Under the pieces are notes generated by a model. That model was given only the letters and a program-made list of their open reading frames with translations. It was not told the DNA's origin and ran no database searches. Both the position numbers and the translations under genes were made by a program. This document shows, in pieces, positions 7,578 to 15,999 of a DNA stretch of 64,000 nucleotides. Source of the DNA: Geobacter sp. (GTDB lineage Bacteria; Desulfobacterota; Desulfuromonadia; Geobacterales; Geobacteraceae); assembly GCA_003314535.1 (NCBI GenBank), contig POSG01000005.1, positions 124,001 through 188,000 of the forward strand, given 5' to 3'. Positions within the stretch are counted from its first letter, which is position 1. Each line of letters opens with the position of its first letter.

Positions 7578-8468
7578 ATGGACAGCGCCTCCATGCAGCC
7601 AGTTCTTCTTTTCCTGCAGTCACTCATAAGTGGCATACTGGTCGGCGGCGTCTACGCGCTGATCGGCATCGGGCTCACGATCATCTTCGGGGTGATGCGG
7701 ATCATCAACTTCGCCCATGGCGACATAATGATGATCGGGATGTACCTGACGTTCAATCTCTTCAACCTGTTCGGAATTGACCCCTTCGCCTCGGTTCTCA
7801 TATGCATTCCGCTCATGTTTCTGTTCGGAGGTTTACTCCAGAAACTGTTCGTCAACAGGGTACTGAATGCTCTGCCACAGAACCAGATACTACTGACCAT
7901 CGGTCTGGGCCTGATTATGAGTAACACCGTCATGCTCATATACACTTCAGACTACAAGATCCTCACGACATCCTATTCATCGGGCAGTTTCAAATTCATG
8001 GGGATTTCAATCTCGGAACCGCTGGCAATCTCTTTCATAATAACCGCGGTAATAACCGGGCTTCTCTACTGGTTCCTCATGAAAACCGACATGGGGCAGG
8101 CAATCCGCGCTACGGCGCAGGACCGTCAGGCTGCCCAGCTCATGGGGATCGACGTCCGGCGAATGTCCATCATCTCTTTCGGGCTGGGGGCGGCGCTGGC
8201 CGGCACTGCCGGAGCCCTCATATCTCCGACCTATTACATATTTCCCCAGATTGGCAGCACATTCACCCTTAAGGCATTTGTCATTACCGTTCTCGGTGGA
8301 ATGGGAAGCGTCATCGGTGCGACCCTGGGGGGAATTCTGATCGGTATTGCCGAATCACTGGGAGCCGTGTACATTTCATCCGGCTGGAAAGAGGTCCTGG
8401 TGTACATGATATTCCTCCTGGTGCTCCTCTTCAAGCCATCGGGCCTGCTCGGAAAATCCAGGGTATAG
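7578..8468 (+). CDS. livH: ABC transporter permease LivH
   Basis: 296 aa inner-membrane permease with about eight hydrophobic segments. Family features are GGVYALIGIGLTIIFGVMRI at the N-terminus, NFAHGDIMMIG, and the cytoplasmic EAA-like loop MGQAIRATAQDRQAAQLMGI, which contacts the ATPase. The reading frame is open further upstream, but the ATG at 7578 (MDSASMQ) lies after CACGGAG and gives the usual length; the upstream part would start inside livK in another frame. It pairs with LivM to form the membrane channel of the transporter. Confidence 0.92.
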   Translation: MDSASMQPVLLFLQSLISGILVGGVYALIGIGLTIIFGVMRIINFAHGDIMMIGMYLTFNLFNLFGIDPFASVLICIPLMFLFGGLLQKLFVNRVLNALPQNQILLTIGLGLIMSNTVMLIYTSDYKILTTSYSSGSFKFMGISISEPLAISFIITAVITGLLYWFLMKTDMGQAIRATAQDRQAAQLMGIDVRRMSIISFGLGAALAGTAGALISPTYYIFPQIGSTFTLKAFVITVLGGMGSVIGATLGGILIGIAESLGAVYISSGWKEVLVYMIFLLVLLFKPSGLLGKSRV

Positions 8469-8482
8469 GCGGTACGGAAGCC

Positions 8483-9565
8483 ATGAGCATGATAAGCGAA
8501 GCATTGGTCATCCTGAGGAGCATCAAGCCTGCCGGCCTGCTGGTTTTCCTGGCCGTTCTCATCTCTCTCGCAGCTTTCCCGCTGGTGGTCGAAAGCCCTT
8601 ACGCCCACCACATAATGATTCTGATATTTCTGAGCGTGATCATGGGACAAAGCTGGAACATCCTGGGCGGCTACACCGGGCAGTATTCCGTGGGCCATGC
8701 GGCCTACTTCGGCACAGGCGCCTACACCACCATGATGCTGATGCAGTACCAGCAGGTCCCGCCATGGTTCGGCATGTTCGCGGGCGCAGCCACTGCAATC
8801 GCAATGGCTCTTATCATCGGCTCCATCTGCTTCCGCCTCCGGGGCCCCTACTTCGTGCTCGCATCCATAGCCGCAGCGGAAATACTCCGCCTCTCTGCAC
8901 TCAACACAAAGGAATTGACCAATGGCGCAGAAGGGATACTCGCCACGGACATCCCCCCTCTCAAGATCGGCTCCCTCGTTGTGACTGACTTTCTCACAAA
9001 GGTTCCTTTTTATTACACCGCACTCGTTTTCGCACTTTTGATCATCGCCGTGACCTGCATTGTCCAGCATTCCAAGCTGGGCTTTTACTTCCAGGCCATA
9101 AGGGAAGACCAGGACGCGGCCCATTCGCTGGGCATCAACCTGAACCTGCACAAGAACCTGTCCCTGGCGATTTCCGCAGCGTTCACCTCTCTGGCGGGCA
9201 GTTTCTATGCTGTGTACATCGGCTTCATCGATCCAACGACCGTCCTGTCCATGGACATGTCCGTCCAGATCGTCCTCATCTGCATCATCGGCGGCATAGG
9301 GACTATCATGGGCCCGGTGGTAGGATCACTGGTTCTCGTCCCCCTCTCCGAGGCGCTCAGGAGCAACCTGATAACCCAGGGGCTCATCTCCGCGGGGCTG
9401 GTCAGCGAAGAATCGCCGGTCGGGGCATTCCTCAAGGAAAACCTGGCACATGCACATGTGTTGATTTACGGTATCCTGGTAGTAGTAGTCATACTGTACA
9501 TGCCTGAAGGTGTGCTTGGATTCGTCCGGAACATGGTGCGGGCCAGGGAAAGGAGCAACAGCTGA
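8483..9565 (+). CDS. livM: ABC transporter permease LivM
   Basis: 360 aa, the second inner-membrane permease. It has the LivM pattern SWNILGGYTGQYSVGHAAYF near residue 55-75, the coupling loop FQAIREDQDAAHSLGI, and GGIGTIMGPVVGS near the C-terminus. About ten hydrophobic segments. The gene starts 14 bases after livH and its stop overlaps the livG start by one base (TGATG), so translation is coupled. The C-terminus (VRARERSNS) is charged and cytoplasmic. Confidence 0.93.
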   Translation: MSMISEALVILRSIKPAGLLVFLAVLISLAAFPLVVESPYAHHIMILIFLSVIMGQSWNILGGYTGQYSVGHAAYFGTGAYTTMMLMQYQQVPPWFGMFAGAATAIAMALIIGSICFRLRGPYFVLASIAAAEILRLSALNTKELTNGAEGILATDIPPLKIGSLVVTDFLTKVPFYYTALVFALLIIAVTCIVQHSKLGFYFQAIREDQDAAHSLGINLNLHKNLSLAISAAFTSLAGSFYAVYIGFIDPTTVLSMDMSVQIVLICIIGGIGTIMGPVVGSLVLVPLSEALRSNLITQGLISAGLVSEESPVGAFLKENLAHAHVLIYGILVVVVILYMPEGVLGFVRNMVRARERSNS

Positions 9566-10284
9566 TGGCAATCCTGGAACTCAGGCACGTCAGCAAATTC
9601 TTCGGCGGCCTTGCAGCCAATTCCGATGTCTCCTTTGCCCTGGAAGAGGGAATGATCAAGGGGCTTATCGGTCCGAACGGCGCGGGCAAGACGACTTTGT
9701 TCAATTGCATTACCGGTTACTACCCAACGTCACGGGGGGAGATTTTCTTCAAGGGGAACCCTATAACCGGGTTGCAGCCCGACCGTGTCTGCAGGCTCGG
9801 CATGGTAAGGACCTGGCAGAAGGTAAGGCCGCTGGTAAAGATGTCCGTCCTTGACAATGTGATGGTGGGAGCTCTTTGCCGCACCAACTCCCTCTCGGCG
9901 GCACGGGAAATCGCCATGGAGCAGCTTCGGGTAGTTGGACTGGATCCAAAGAGCGGTTTCATCGCCGAAGGGCTTCCCATCGGTGAGAGGAAAAAGCTGG
10001 AGATGGCCCGCGTGCTGGCGACAAAACCTGAATTGCTGCTGCTGGACGAAGTCATGGGTGGGCTCAACCCTGCCGAGAGCGAGGAGATAATCCAGCTGAT
10101 CCTGGACATCAAGCAGCGCGGCATAACCCAGATGGTGATCGAACATGACATGAAAGCCATCATGAGAATTTCCGACCGCATAGTGGTGCTCAATTCAGGT
10201 GAGAAACTTGCCGAAGGGACTCCGGCTGAAATCGTCTCGAACCAGGAAGTGGTGGATGCATACCTGGGAGAAAGCCATGCTTAG
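9565..10284 (+). CDS. livG: ABC transporter ATPase LivG
   Basis: 239 aa. Walker A GPNGAGKTT at residues 36-44, Walker B LLLLDEV, and the D-loop GGLNPAE. The signature reads LPIGERKKLE instead of LSGGQ, and the residue after the Walker B Glu is Val rather than Pro; both are seen in LivG-type proteins, so they are not evidence of inactivity. It forms a heterodimer with LivF and drives the LivHM permease. Its last eight bases overlap livF. Confidence 0.93.
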   Translation: MAILELRHVSKFFGGLAANSDVSFALEEGMIKGLIGPNGAGKTTLFNCITGYYPTSRGEIFFKGNPITGLQPDRVCRLGMVRTWQKVRPLVKMSVLDNVMVGALCRTNSLSAAREIAMEQLRVVGLDPKSGFIAEGLPIGERKKLEMARVLATKPELLLLDEVMGGLNPAESEEIIQLILDIKQRGITQMVIEHDMKAIMRISDRIVVLNSGEKLAEGTPAEIVSNQEVVDAYLGESHA

Positions 10285-10981
10285 GATTGAAAAGCTCAAC
10301 TTCAGTTATGACGGACTCCAGGTTCTCTGGGATGTGGACCTGCAGGTGAACGAAGGGGAAATCGTCACCGTTCTCGGCAGCAACGGCGCCGGCAAGTCAA
10401 CCACGCTCAGCAACATTTCACGCCTGGTCAAACCCGATTCCGGAAAGATAACCTTCCTCGACCGAGATCTTGCCGGGATGGAATCACATGATGTCGTGGA
10501 AATGGGAATAATCCAGGTTCCTGAAGGGAGGCGGATATTCCCGGAGCTAACCGTGCTGGAGAATCTCCGCATGGGATCTTATATCCGGAACGCCAGGAAA
10601 TGGCGTGAAGAGAACATCGAGCGCGTGTTCGACCTCTTTCCGCGGCTCCGGGAACGGCAGAAACAGCTTGGAGGCACCATGTCCGGAGGCGAACAGCAGA
10701 TGCTGGCGATCGCCCGCGGGCTGATGGCCTGCCCTCGCCTTCTCCTGCTTGACGAACCTTCGCTCGGCTTGGCGCCGCTCCTGGTAAAGAACATCTTCGA
10801 CATCATCACGGAAATCAATCGTCAGGGGGTGACGATCCTCCTGGTGGAGCAGAACGTGTACCAGTCCCTGCGCATCGCCCACCGGGGCTATGTGCTCGAA
10901 ACGGGGCGGATCGTCCTGACCGGAAAAGGAGAAGACCTCCTGAACGACGACCATGTGAAAAAGGCGTTCCTGGGAATGTAG
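10277..10981 (+). CDS. livF: ABC transporter ATPase LivF
   Basis: 234 aa. Walker A GSNGAGKST, signature MSGGEQQMLAIAR, Walker B LLLLDEPSLGLAP, H-loop in LLVEQN. The LivF trait is the Glu-rich VPEGRRIFPELTV segment. Start chosen at the ATG at 10277 inside the end of livG (8-base overlap) because it gives MLRIEKLNFSY, the normal N-terminus. Energises the transporter together with LivG. Confidence 0.93.
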   Translation: MLRIEKLNFSYDGLQVLWDVDLQVNEGEIVTVLGSNGAGKSTTLSNISRLVKPDSGKITFLDRDLAGMESHDVVEMGIIQVPEGRRIFPELTVLENLRMGSYIRNARKWREENIERVFDLFPRLRERQKQLGGTMSGGEQQMLAIARGLMACPRLLLLDEPSLGLAPLLVKNIFDIITEINRQGVTILLVEQNVYQSLRIAHRGYVLETGRIVLTGKGEDLLNDDHVKKAFLGM

Positions 10982-10999
10982 CGAGAGGGAGGACAGACC

Positions 11000-11416
11000 A
11001 TGACGAAAGTTGCCCGTTGGATGAAAAAGCCGATCACGGTTGAAGACGAGACATCCATAATGGAAGCCGTTCACCTGATGAAGGAGGAGCGCATCCCCTA
11101 CCTGCCGGTTTTGCACGGCGGGAAACTGACCGGCCTGCTCACCGAAAGCTCCATCAGCAAGTCCACGCCGGGCAAGGCAACCTCGCTTGACACCTGGGAA
11201 CTGCACTACCTGCTTTCAAAAATACCGGTAAAAGAGGCCATGATACCCGACCCTCTGACCGTATCGGCAACAGCAGACATACGGGAAGCTGCCCAACTGC
11301 TCCATGACCGGCGCATCTCATGCCTGTGCGTCGTGGATCAGGCAGGTGGCCTGGAAGGAATCCTGACCGTGACCGATGTTCTTGAAGCGTTTCTTTCATT
11401 ATGCAAGGACCTTTAG
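11000..11416 (+). CDS. CBS-pair domain protein in the liv operon
   Basis: 138 aa made of two CBS motifs: about residues 1-55 (MKKPITVEDETSIMEAVHLM ... GLLTESSI) and about 75-138 (MIPDPLTVSATADIREAAQL ... GILTVTDVLEAF). CBS pairs bind adenine nucleotides such as AMP, ATP or SAM and regulate partners. It follows livF by 18 bases with its own ribosome site (GGGAGGACAG), so it is probably co-transcribed. A role as an energy-state sensor for the transporter is inference; stand-alone CBS proteins are common and most have no known partner. Confidence 0.88.
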   Translation: MTKVARWMKKPITVEDETSIMEAVHLMKEERIPYLPVLHGGKLTGLLTESSISKSTPGKATSLDTWELHYLLSKIPVKEAMIPDPLTVSATADIREAAQLLHDRRISCLCVVDQAGGLEGILTVTDVLEAFLSLCKDL

Positions 11417-11439
11417 GAGCCCTGCTTCGCCGCTCTTTC

Positions 11440-11479
11440 GCATCCCCGTGAAAGGCCGGCGGCATGCCCCTTTTTTTTG
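11440..11479 (+). terminator. Possible weak terminator after CBS gene
   Basis: GC-rich inverted segment (GGCCGGCGGCATGCC) followed by eight T residues at 11471-11478. The stem pairing is imperfect, so this is tentative. It separates the liv operon from the YchJ gene. Confidence 0.35.
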
Positions 11480-11515
11480 CAAATCAACCACATACGACCT
11501 GAAGGAGAATCACAG

Positions 11516-11998
11516 ATGAACAGTTGTCCATGCGGAAGCGGCAAATCCTATTCAGATTGCTGCGAACCTGTAATTACCGGAGAACGCCCCGCAGAAACCG
11601 CGGAGCAACTCATGCGGGCACGCTATTCTGCCTATGTCGGCGTCAAGACGGAATTCATTTTCAACAGCACCCATCCCGACCATAGGAAGGGATATGATCA
11701 TGAAGGGACAAGAGAATGGGCTGAAAATTCGGAGTGGCTGAGGCTTGAGATTGTTGAAACCCGGCAAGGCGGCATGGATGACGACACCGGTGAAGTCGAG
11801 TTCATTGCCAGCTTCCGGGAAAAGGGACTCTCCCGTTCCCATCACGAATGCGCGCAGTTCACGCGCGACAAGGGGTGCTGGTTCTTTACGGACGGCAAGC
11901 TTGTTAAACCCAGGCCCGTTTCCGTTGCAAAGATCGGGAGGAATGACCCCTGCATATGCGGAAGCGGCCTCAAGTACAAGAAGTGCTGCGGCAAATGA
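11516..11998 (+). CDS. ychJ: YchJ-family SEC-C metal-binding protein
   Basis: 160 aa with a SEC-C zinc motif at each end: [14 protein letters not shown] at the N-terminus and [17 protein letters not shown] at the C-terminus, the same CxCx8CC pattern found at the end of SecA. Between them lies the YchJ NTF2-like middle domain ([36 protein letters not shown]). The start at ATG 11516 follows GAAGGAG. Function of the family is not established; the zinc motif may bind ribosome- or SecB-like partners. It is cytoplasmic, a monocistronic gene ending at a strong terminator. Confidence 0.9.
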   Translation: MNSCPCGSGKSYSDCCEPVITGERPAETAEQLMRARYSAYVGVKTEFIFNSTHPDHRKGYDHEGTREWAENSEWLRLEIVETRQGGMDDDTGEVEFIASFREKGLSRSHHECAQFTRDKGCWFFTDGKLVKPRPVSVAKIGRNDPCICGSGLKYKKCCGK

Positions 11999-12032
11999 TA
12001 CCAATTCCTATTTCCAGCCGAGCATAGCAACA

Positions 12033-12069
12033 AATGGAAAAGGCGGGTCAAGGACCCGCCTTTTCCATT
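12033..12069. terminator. Bidirectional terminator between ychJ and the nifUS operon
   Basis: 17-bp stem, AATGGAAAAGGCGGGTC (12033-12049) with its complement at 12053-12069, 3-base loop. A-rich 5' and T-rich 3' arms make it usable from both sides. Confidence 0.9.
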
Positions 12070-12085
12070 ATCAAACGCGTTGTGT

Positions 12086-12295
12086 TCACCTGCCTTCATC
12101 AGATTCGCTGCTATCCTCTCCGCCGCTTTCCTTGTTCTTCCTCTGCCGCACCACCACGAACAGGTAGTAGGCGACGAGAAACGGAAGGGTAGACATGCTC
12201 ACTTCGAAGTTGCCTAGAAACAGGTGGTATGTCCCATAGCCGATAACGATCAGTATGATCAGTATCTGCACTGCCGCAGAGGTTCTGCGCATCAT
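12086..12295 (-). CDS. Small membrane protein, 69 aa
   Basis: Two hydrophobic segments (about residues 8-25, VQILIILIVIGYGTYHLFL, and 35-50, LPFLVAYYLFVVV) and a charged C-terminal tail (RQRKNKESGGEDSSESDEGR). No recognised family. It lies 71 bases downstream of nifS on the same strand and before the shared terminator, so it is likely the last gene of the nifU-nifS transcript. The start could be either of two adjacent ATGs. A function with Fe-S assembly is only suggested by position. Confidence 0.7.
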   Translation of the reverse strand: MMRRTSAAVQILIILIVIGYGTYHLFLGNFEVSMSTLPFLVAYYLFVVVRQRKNKESGGEDSSESDEGR

Positions 12296-12366
12296 CGGCC
12301 ATCATCCCCCGTAATATGCCATGTCGTCATCAAGCCGCTATCTTTCGGGCGATCCCACATCGAAGA

Positions 12367-13542
12367 TTAGTTCGACCTGGCGAGAAATTCGCGCCCGAAG
12401 GGGGAAAGTTCACGCAAGTGCGCAATTATCGGCGGCAGCTCCCTAATGATGGTGTCAATGTCATCATCCGTAGTGAAGCGGGAAAGGGAAAACCTGATGG
12501 AGCCATGGGCACAGGTAAAGGGTACTCCCATGGCGCGAAGCACGTGGGAAGGCTCCAGGGACCCTGACGTGCAGGCGCTCCCCGAAGATGCGCAGATGCC
12601 CTTCTCGCTCAACAGCAACAGGATTGCCTCCCCCTCAACGAATTCGAATGCGACGGAAACGGTGTTCGGGAGCCGCTCGGCCTTGCCTCCGTTAACCTGC
12701 ACGTTGCTTATGCGGCGCAGGATTTCGCTCTCGAGGCGGTCGCGCATGGCCCTGACCCGGGTATTCTCGAGTTCCAGGTTCTGGCCTGCCAGCTCGCAAG
12801 CCTTCCCCAGCGCTATGATACCGGCTGTGTTTTCCGTCCCGGCGCGACGGCTCCTTTCCTGATGGCCGCCGACCATGAAGGGACGGAACGGTACCCCCTT
12901 CCGCAGGTAAAGCGAGCCGATACCCTTTGGGGCATGGAGCTTGTGGCCGGACAAGGAAAGCATGTCAATGGTCGAGTCAGCCATGTTCAAAGGGATCTTG
13001 CCGACAGCCTGTACTGCATCGGTATGAAAAAGCGCCCCCTTATCCTTCACGATCGCGCCGATCTCCTCGATGGGAAACACGACACCTGTCTCATTGTTTG
13101 CATACATGACCGAAACAATGGCGGTATCCTCATCTATGACGGAACGAAGTTCGTTCAGGTCCAGCCTGCCTTCGCCGTCAACCGATAGCTCGGACACCCG
13201 GTAGCCGCGCTTGGAGAGATTGCGGCACACGGTCAGGACCGCGGGATGTTCCACTCGGGTAGTAATTATGTGCCTTCGTTCCGGGAAAACTTCCAGTGCC
13301 GAGCGTATCGCAGCGTTATCGCTCTCTGTGCCGCAGGCGGTGAAGACTATTTCTTCGGGCTGGGCCCCGAGCAGGTCAGCAGTCCGCCTTCTTGCCTCAT
13401 CGACTTTTTTCTGCACCTGCCCGCCGAAAAAGTGCATGGAACTCGGGTTGCCGTACAGCTCGCAGAAATAGGGACGCATTTCTTCGAAGACAACTTCATC
13501 CACCTTGGTGGTCGCATTATTGTCCGCGTAGATCTCCCTCAT
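12367..13542 (-). CDS. nifS: Cysteine desulfurase NifS/IscS type
   Basis: 391 aa PLP enzyme that takes sulfur from cysteine and hands it to NifU. N-terminus REIYADNNATTKVD and NPSSMH are typical of NifS; PLP lysine lies in SGHKLHAPKGIG; catalytic Cys in GICASSGSACTSG with the following SLEPSHVLRAMG. The start at 13542 follows GAGGAGGTGG and overlaps the nifU stop by four bases (ATGA). In Geobacter-type bacteria this pair is the general Fe-S cluster system and need not mean a nitrogenase locus; no nif structural genes are in the window. Confidence 0.93.
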   Translation of the reverse strand: MREIYADNNATTKVDEVVFEEMRPYFCELYGNPSSMHFFGGQVQKKVDEARRRTADLLGAQPEEIVFTACGTESDNAAIRSALEVFPERRHIITTRVEHPAVLTVCRNLSKRGYRVSELSVDGEGRLDLNELRSVIDEDTAIVSVMYANNETGVVFPIEEIGAIVKDKGALFHTDAVQAVGKIPLNMADSTIDMLSLSGHKLHAPKGIGSLYLRKGVPFRPFMVGGHQERSRRAGTENTAGIIALGKACELAGQNLELENTRVRAMRDRLESEILRRISNVQVNGGKAERLPNTVSVAFEFVEGEAILLLLSEKGICASSGSACTSGSLEPSHVLRAMGVPFTCAHGSIRFSLSRFTTDDDIDTIIRELPPIIAHLRELSPFGREFLARSN

Positions 13543-14393
13543 CCTTCCACCTCCTCGACCCTGATGTCGTCGGCAACGAATTCGCGCAGCTTCTGTTCGA
13601 CGAATTTCGCGGTGTACCCGGAAGATACGCAACCAGCGCAGGCCTTTCGGAATGCAATCTGCACCGTGCTGCCGGCAATATCGACCAGTTCGAGGTCGCC
13701 GCCGTCAGCCCACAGAAGCGGACGGACCTCCTTTTCCAGGACATCCTGGATAAGCTGCATCTTGCGCAGGTTGGTAAGCTTTTCCGGCCGCTTGTGCTCT
13801 TTTTTAGGCTGCTCGCCCATAACTTCCGAGATCAGTTCCTTTATTTTCGGGACGCAGCCGCCGCAACCGCCGCCTGCCTTGGTAAAATGGGTAACCTGCT
13901 CGGCGGTGTGCAGATTGTTCTCCTTGATGACCTTTTTCAGAAACTGGTCCGTTATGCCGAAGCACTTGCAGACCACTTCACCTTCCATATCCGGATGGGC
14001 GTGGTCATGCCCGGGCAGGGGCCCGCCCCGATACTTGGCTATGGCCACTTCAAGGGCCTCCTGGCCCATGACCGAACAATGCATCTTTTCCTCTGGGAGA
14101 CCGCCAAGAAATTCAGCGATTTCCTGGTTGGAAACATTAAGCGCCTCATCCAGGGTCTTTCCCTTTATGATCTCGGTGAGAGCCGACGAAGAGGCTATGG
14201 CGCTTGCGCATCCGAATGTCTGGAACTTTGCGTCCACAATCCGGTTTTTCGTTTCATCAAGCTTCAGATAGAGCTTCAGGGCATCGCCGCAAGCCAGGCT
14301 GCCCACCTCGCCCACTGCATCCGCATCCGGAATTTCCCCCACATTCTTAGGGTTTAGGAAATGCTCGCGAACCTTATCCGTATAATCCCACAT
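13539..14393 (-). CDS. nifU: Fe-S cluster scaffold NifU, three-domain
   Basis: 284 aa. The N-terminal IscU-like domain carries three scaffold cysteines (SLACGDAL, TFGCASAI, MHCSVMG). The central BFD-like [2Fe-2S] domain has VVCKCFGITD and GGGCGGCVPKI. The C-terminal Nfu domain has KACAGCVSS. This full-length arrangement matches NifU of nitrogen fixers and epsilon/delta-type bacteria, rather than short IscU. The start at ATG 14393 (MWDYTDKVREHF) follows GGAGGATTTT; the open frame extends seven codons more without a better start. First gene of nifU-nifS-small membrane protein. Confidence 0.94.
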   Translation of the reverse strand: MWDYTDKVREHFLNPKNVGEIPDADAVGEVGSLACGDALKLYLKLDETKNRIVDAKFQTFGCASAIASSSALTEIIKGKTLDEALNVSNQEIAEFLGGLPEEKMHCSVMGQEALEVAIAKYRGGPLPGHDHAHPDMEGEVVCKCFGITDQFLKKVIKENNLHTAEQVTHFTKAGGGCGGCVPKIKELISEVMGEQPKKEHKRPEKLTNLRKMQLIQDVLEKEVRPLLWADGGDLELVDIAGSTVQIAFRKACAGCVSSGYTAKFVEQKLREFVADDIRVEEVEG

Positions 14394-14434
14394 AAAATCC
14401 TCCAAAAGGTGCATATTCTCTGATCGAATTTTTT

Positions 14435-14463
14435 ATAATAACACCAACTCGCGTTCCGACCAA
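14435..14463 (-). promoter_or_regulatory. Candidate promoter for nifU operon
   Basis: On the minus strand TTGGTC (14463-14458) and TATTAT (14440-14435) are 17 bases apart, about 40 bases before the nifU ATG. I saw no clear IscR- or Fur-type operator. Confidence 0.5.
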
Positions 14464-14605
14464 TTAAAAACCGTCAGCCTGAAATTAAGGAAACTGCCGG
14501 GCGTCACGCAACCAGCCGGCAGGAGCCAAATCCCTTCCCGCCTTTCATGATGGCAGCTAGCAGCGCGCGAGTCAAGGGAAAGGACCGGCAAGCAGGATTT
14601 TCTTA

Positions 14606-14635
14606 TTGACATTTTTCTTTGGAAATTGCTACAGT
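14606..14635 (+). promoter_or_regulatory. Sigma-70 promoter for PxxKW protein
   Basis: Consensus -35 TTGACA (14606-14611), 18-base spacer, -10 TACAGT (14630-14635) with TG just upstream. The ATG follows 45 bases later. Confidence 0.6.
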
Positions 14636-14679
14636 GCTTCTATACAACGATTAAGGACGAACTTAGAGGAGGTTGTACA

Positions 14680-14964
14680 ATGCAGTGTCAAACGGTACTC
14701 CCAGGTACCGAGTGTACTTTCTGGGGTAAACAAGGATGTGTTTTCAGCGAAGGCTCATGCCAGACCGTTGTGGAGGATTGCGAAGGCTGTGACAGAATCG
14801 TCGACAGCACAATCGGCAGGGTCTGCAGCGCCTACCCAGCTCCGAGCAAGAAATGGTCGTCCGGTATCTGCAACTTCGCAACCCACGTGAAAGTCGAGAT
14901 CAAGACCGAAGAACTCAAGATCAATCCTCTCAAGGCATCCAAGAAAGCTGCCGGCAAGAAGTAA
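14680..14964 (+). CDS. PxxKW-family cysteine-rich protein
   Basis: 94 aa, strong ribosome site AGAGGAGG. Nine Cys arranged as C-T...C-T-F-W...GCVFS...SCQTVVEDCEGCDRI...RVCSAYP...GICNF, and the motif PSKKW that names the family. These small proteins are known from anaerobic delta-type bacteria; no function is established. The Cys pattern suggests one or more metal or Fe-S centres, which is inference. The C-terminal tail is Lys-rich and Cys-free. Monocistronic, with consensus promoter and a strong terminator, suggesting high expression. Confidence 0.87.
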   Translation: MQCQTVLPGTECTFWGKQGCVFSEGSCQTVVEDCEGCDRIVDSTIGRVCSAYPAPSKKWSSGICNFATHVKVEIKTEELKINPLKASKKAAGKK

Positions 14965-14993
14965 TAGAAGTCGAGGTAAGGCGCAACCAAATC

Positions 14994-15022
14994 GAAAGGG
15001 GAGAATCGTATTCTCCCCTTTC
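14994..15022. terminator. Bidirectional terminator
   Basis: GAAAGGGGAGAAT (14994-15006) pairs perfectly with 15010-15022, 3-base loop; it serves the PxxKW gene (+) and the convergent mqnA (-). Confidence 0.9.
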
Positions 15023-15027
15023 TTCAT

Positions 15028-15858
15028 TCAGTCATGCTGCAGAAAACGGATTTCAGGCGCCACCCCCAGTACCCCCACTTCCACGGCATCTTCAAAGAAC
15101 CTCTTGACCCCCTCCACGTGCAGAGGGGTCAGATCGTAGGAAATGTTCTCCCAGTAAGAAATCAAGCCTTCCCTGCTCATCCATGACATCTCTTCGCAGC
15201 GGGTTGCAAGCTCATCCAGCATGGTTAATGAAACCCGTTTCGCTTCCAGGAGCCTGGAGCTTAGCAACAGCGCCTCTTCACGTCTTGCTGCCGCACATTC
15301 CTTCCTGATAATCCACAACGCGAAAACAAAAGGCAGGCCGGTAAAGGAATACCACAACTCCCCCAAATCATAGCGGTAGAGATTCTCGTAACGGTCATTC
15401 CATTTCATTGCCGTATTGCCGATCAGCAAAACGGACTGGCATGATTTGAAGACCTCTGGATAGTCTGGTCGACTGGTGGTGAAATAGGAGTTGGCAAACC
15501 CGAAATATTTCTTGAGGAGGATCTTGACAAGCGCAACCGATGTTGCCGATTCAGAGGTCAGACCTATGGGTTCACCGTCAAGTTTTTCCAGCGGGACACG
15601 GGAAAAAAGAAAGACACTCTTGACCGGCCCGATCGAACTTATGGAAAGCCCGGGCAAAATCAAATAGTTTTCCGGAAACCTCCCGTACTCGAAAGAAGAT
15701 GACGGGCAGAGGTCCACGGCCCCCTCTGCCAGCATCCGGTTCAGGTTGGACGGCACATCCTGAATGAAATTGTATTCAGTGCAATCAAACTGCCGTCGGA
15801 ATGCGGCAAATATGGGAGTGCAATTGGCGTAATTTATGTGGCCTATTCGAAGTGGCAT
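15028..15858 (-). CDS. mqnA: Chorismate dehydratase MqnA
   Basis: 276 aa, periplasmic-binding-like fold used in the cytoplasm to convert chorismate to 3-enolpyruvylbenzoate, the first step of the futalosine menaquinone route. Family traits: PLRIGHINYANCTPIF at the N-terminus, LAEGAVDLCPSSSFEY, and GPVKSVFLFSRVPLEKLDG followed by LTSESATSVALVKILL. The start is ATG 15858 after GGCGGATTTT; the ORF extends further upstream without a ribosome site. It is alone, 9 kb from the UbiD-like gene that may act later in the same pathway. The aro genes supplying chorismate are at 19.5-24.2 kb. Confidence 0.9.
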   Translation of the reverse strand: MPLRIGHINYANCTPIFAAFRRQFDCTEYNFIQDVPSNLNRMLAEGAVDLCPSSSFEYGRFPENYLILPGLSISSIGPVKSVFLFSRVPLEKLDGEPIGLTSESATSVALVKILLKKYFGFANSYFTTSRPDYPEVFKSCQSVLLIGNTAMKWNDRYENLYRYDLGELWYSFTGLPFVFALWIIRKECAAARREEALLLSSRLLEAKRVSLTMLDELATRCEEMSWMSREGLISYWENISYDLTPLHVEGVKRFFEDAVEVGVLGVAPEIRFLQHD

Positions 15859-15946
15859 AAAATCCGCCTGTTTTATGAATCGGTAGCCGACAGCCGCCCG
15901 GTCCGGTGACCAGGGCGGGACAACCTGGCGCGAGAGGCAGCGCAAA

Positions 15947-15970
15947 AGGCCATGGGTATCCCCATGGCCT
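15947..15970 (-). terminator. Terminator of the accBC-gcvH transcript
   Basis: 10-bp stem AGGCCATGGG/CCCATGGCCT with a 4-base loop; on the minus strand it is followed by TTTTGCG. Lies 30 bases after the gcvH stop. Confidence 0.8.
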
Positions 15971-15999
15971 CGGTGAAAACGAGAGCCGCAGGCAGGACA

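Noticed and set aside
12367-14393. Possible nitrogen-fixation locus
   Set aside because: Only nifU and nifS are present, with no nitrogenase genes; in this lineage they serve general Fe-S assembly.
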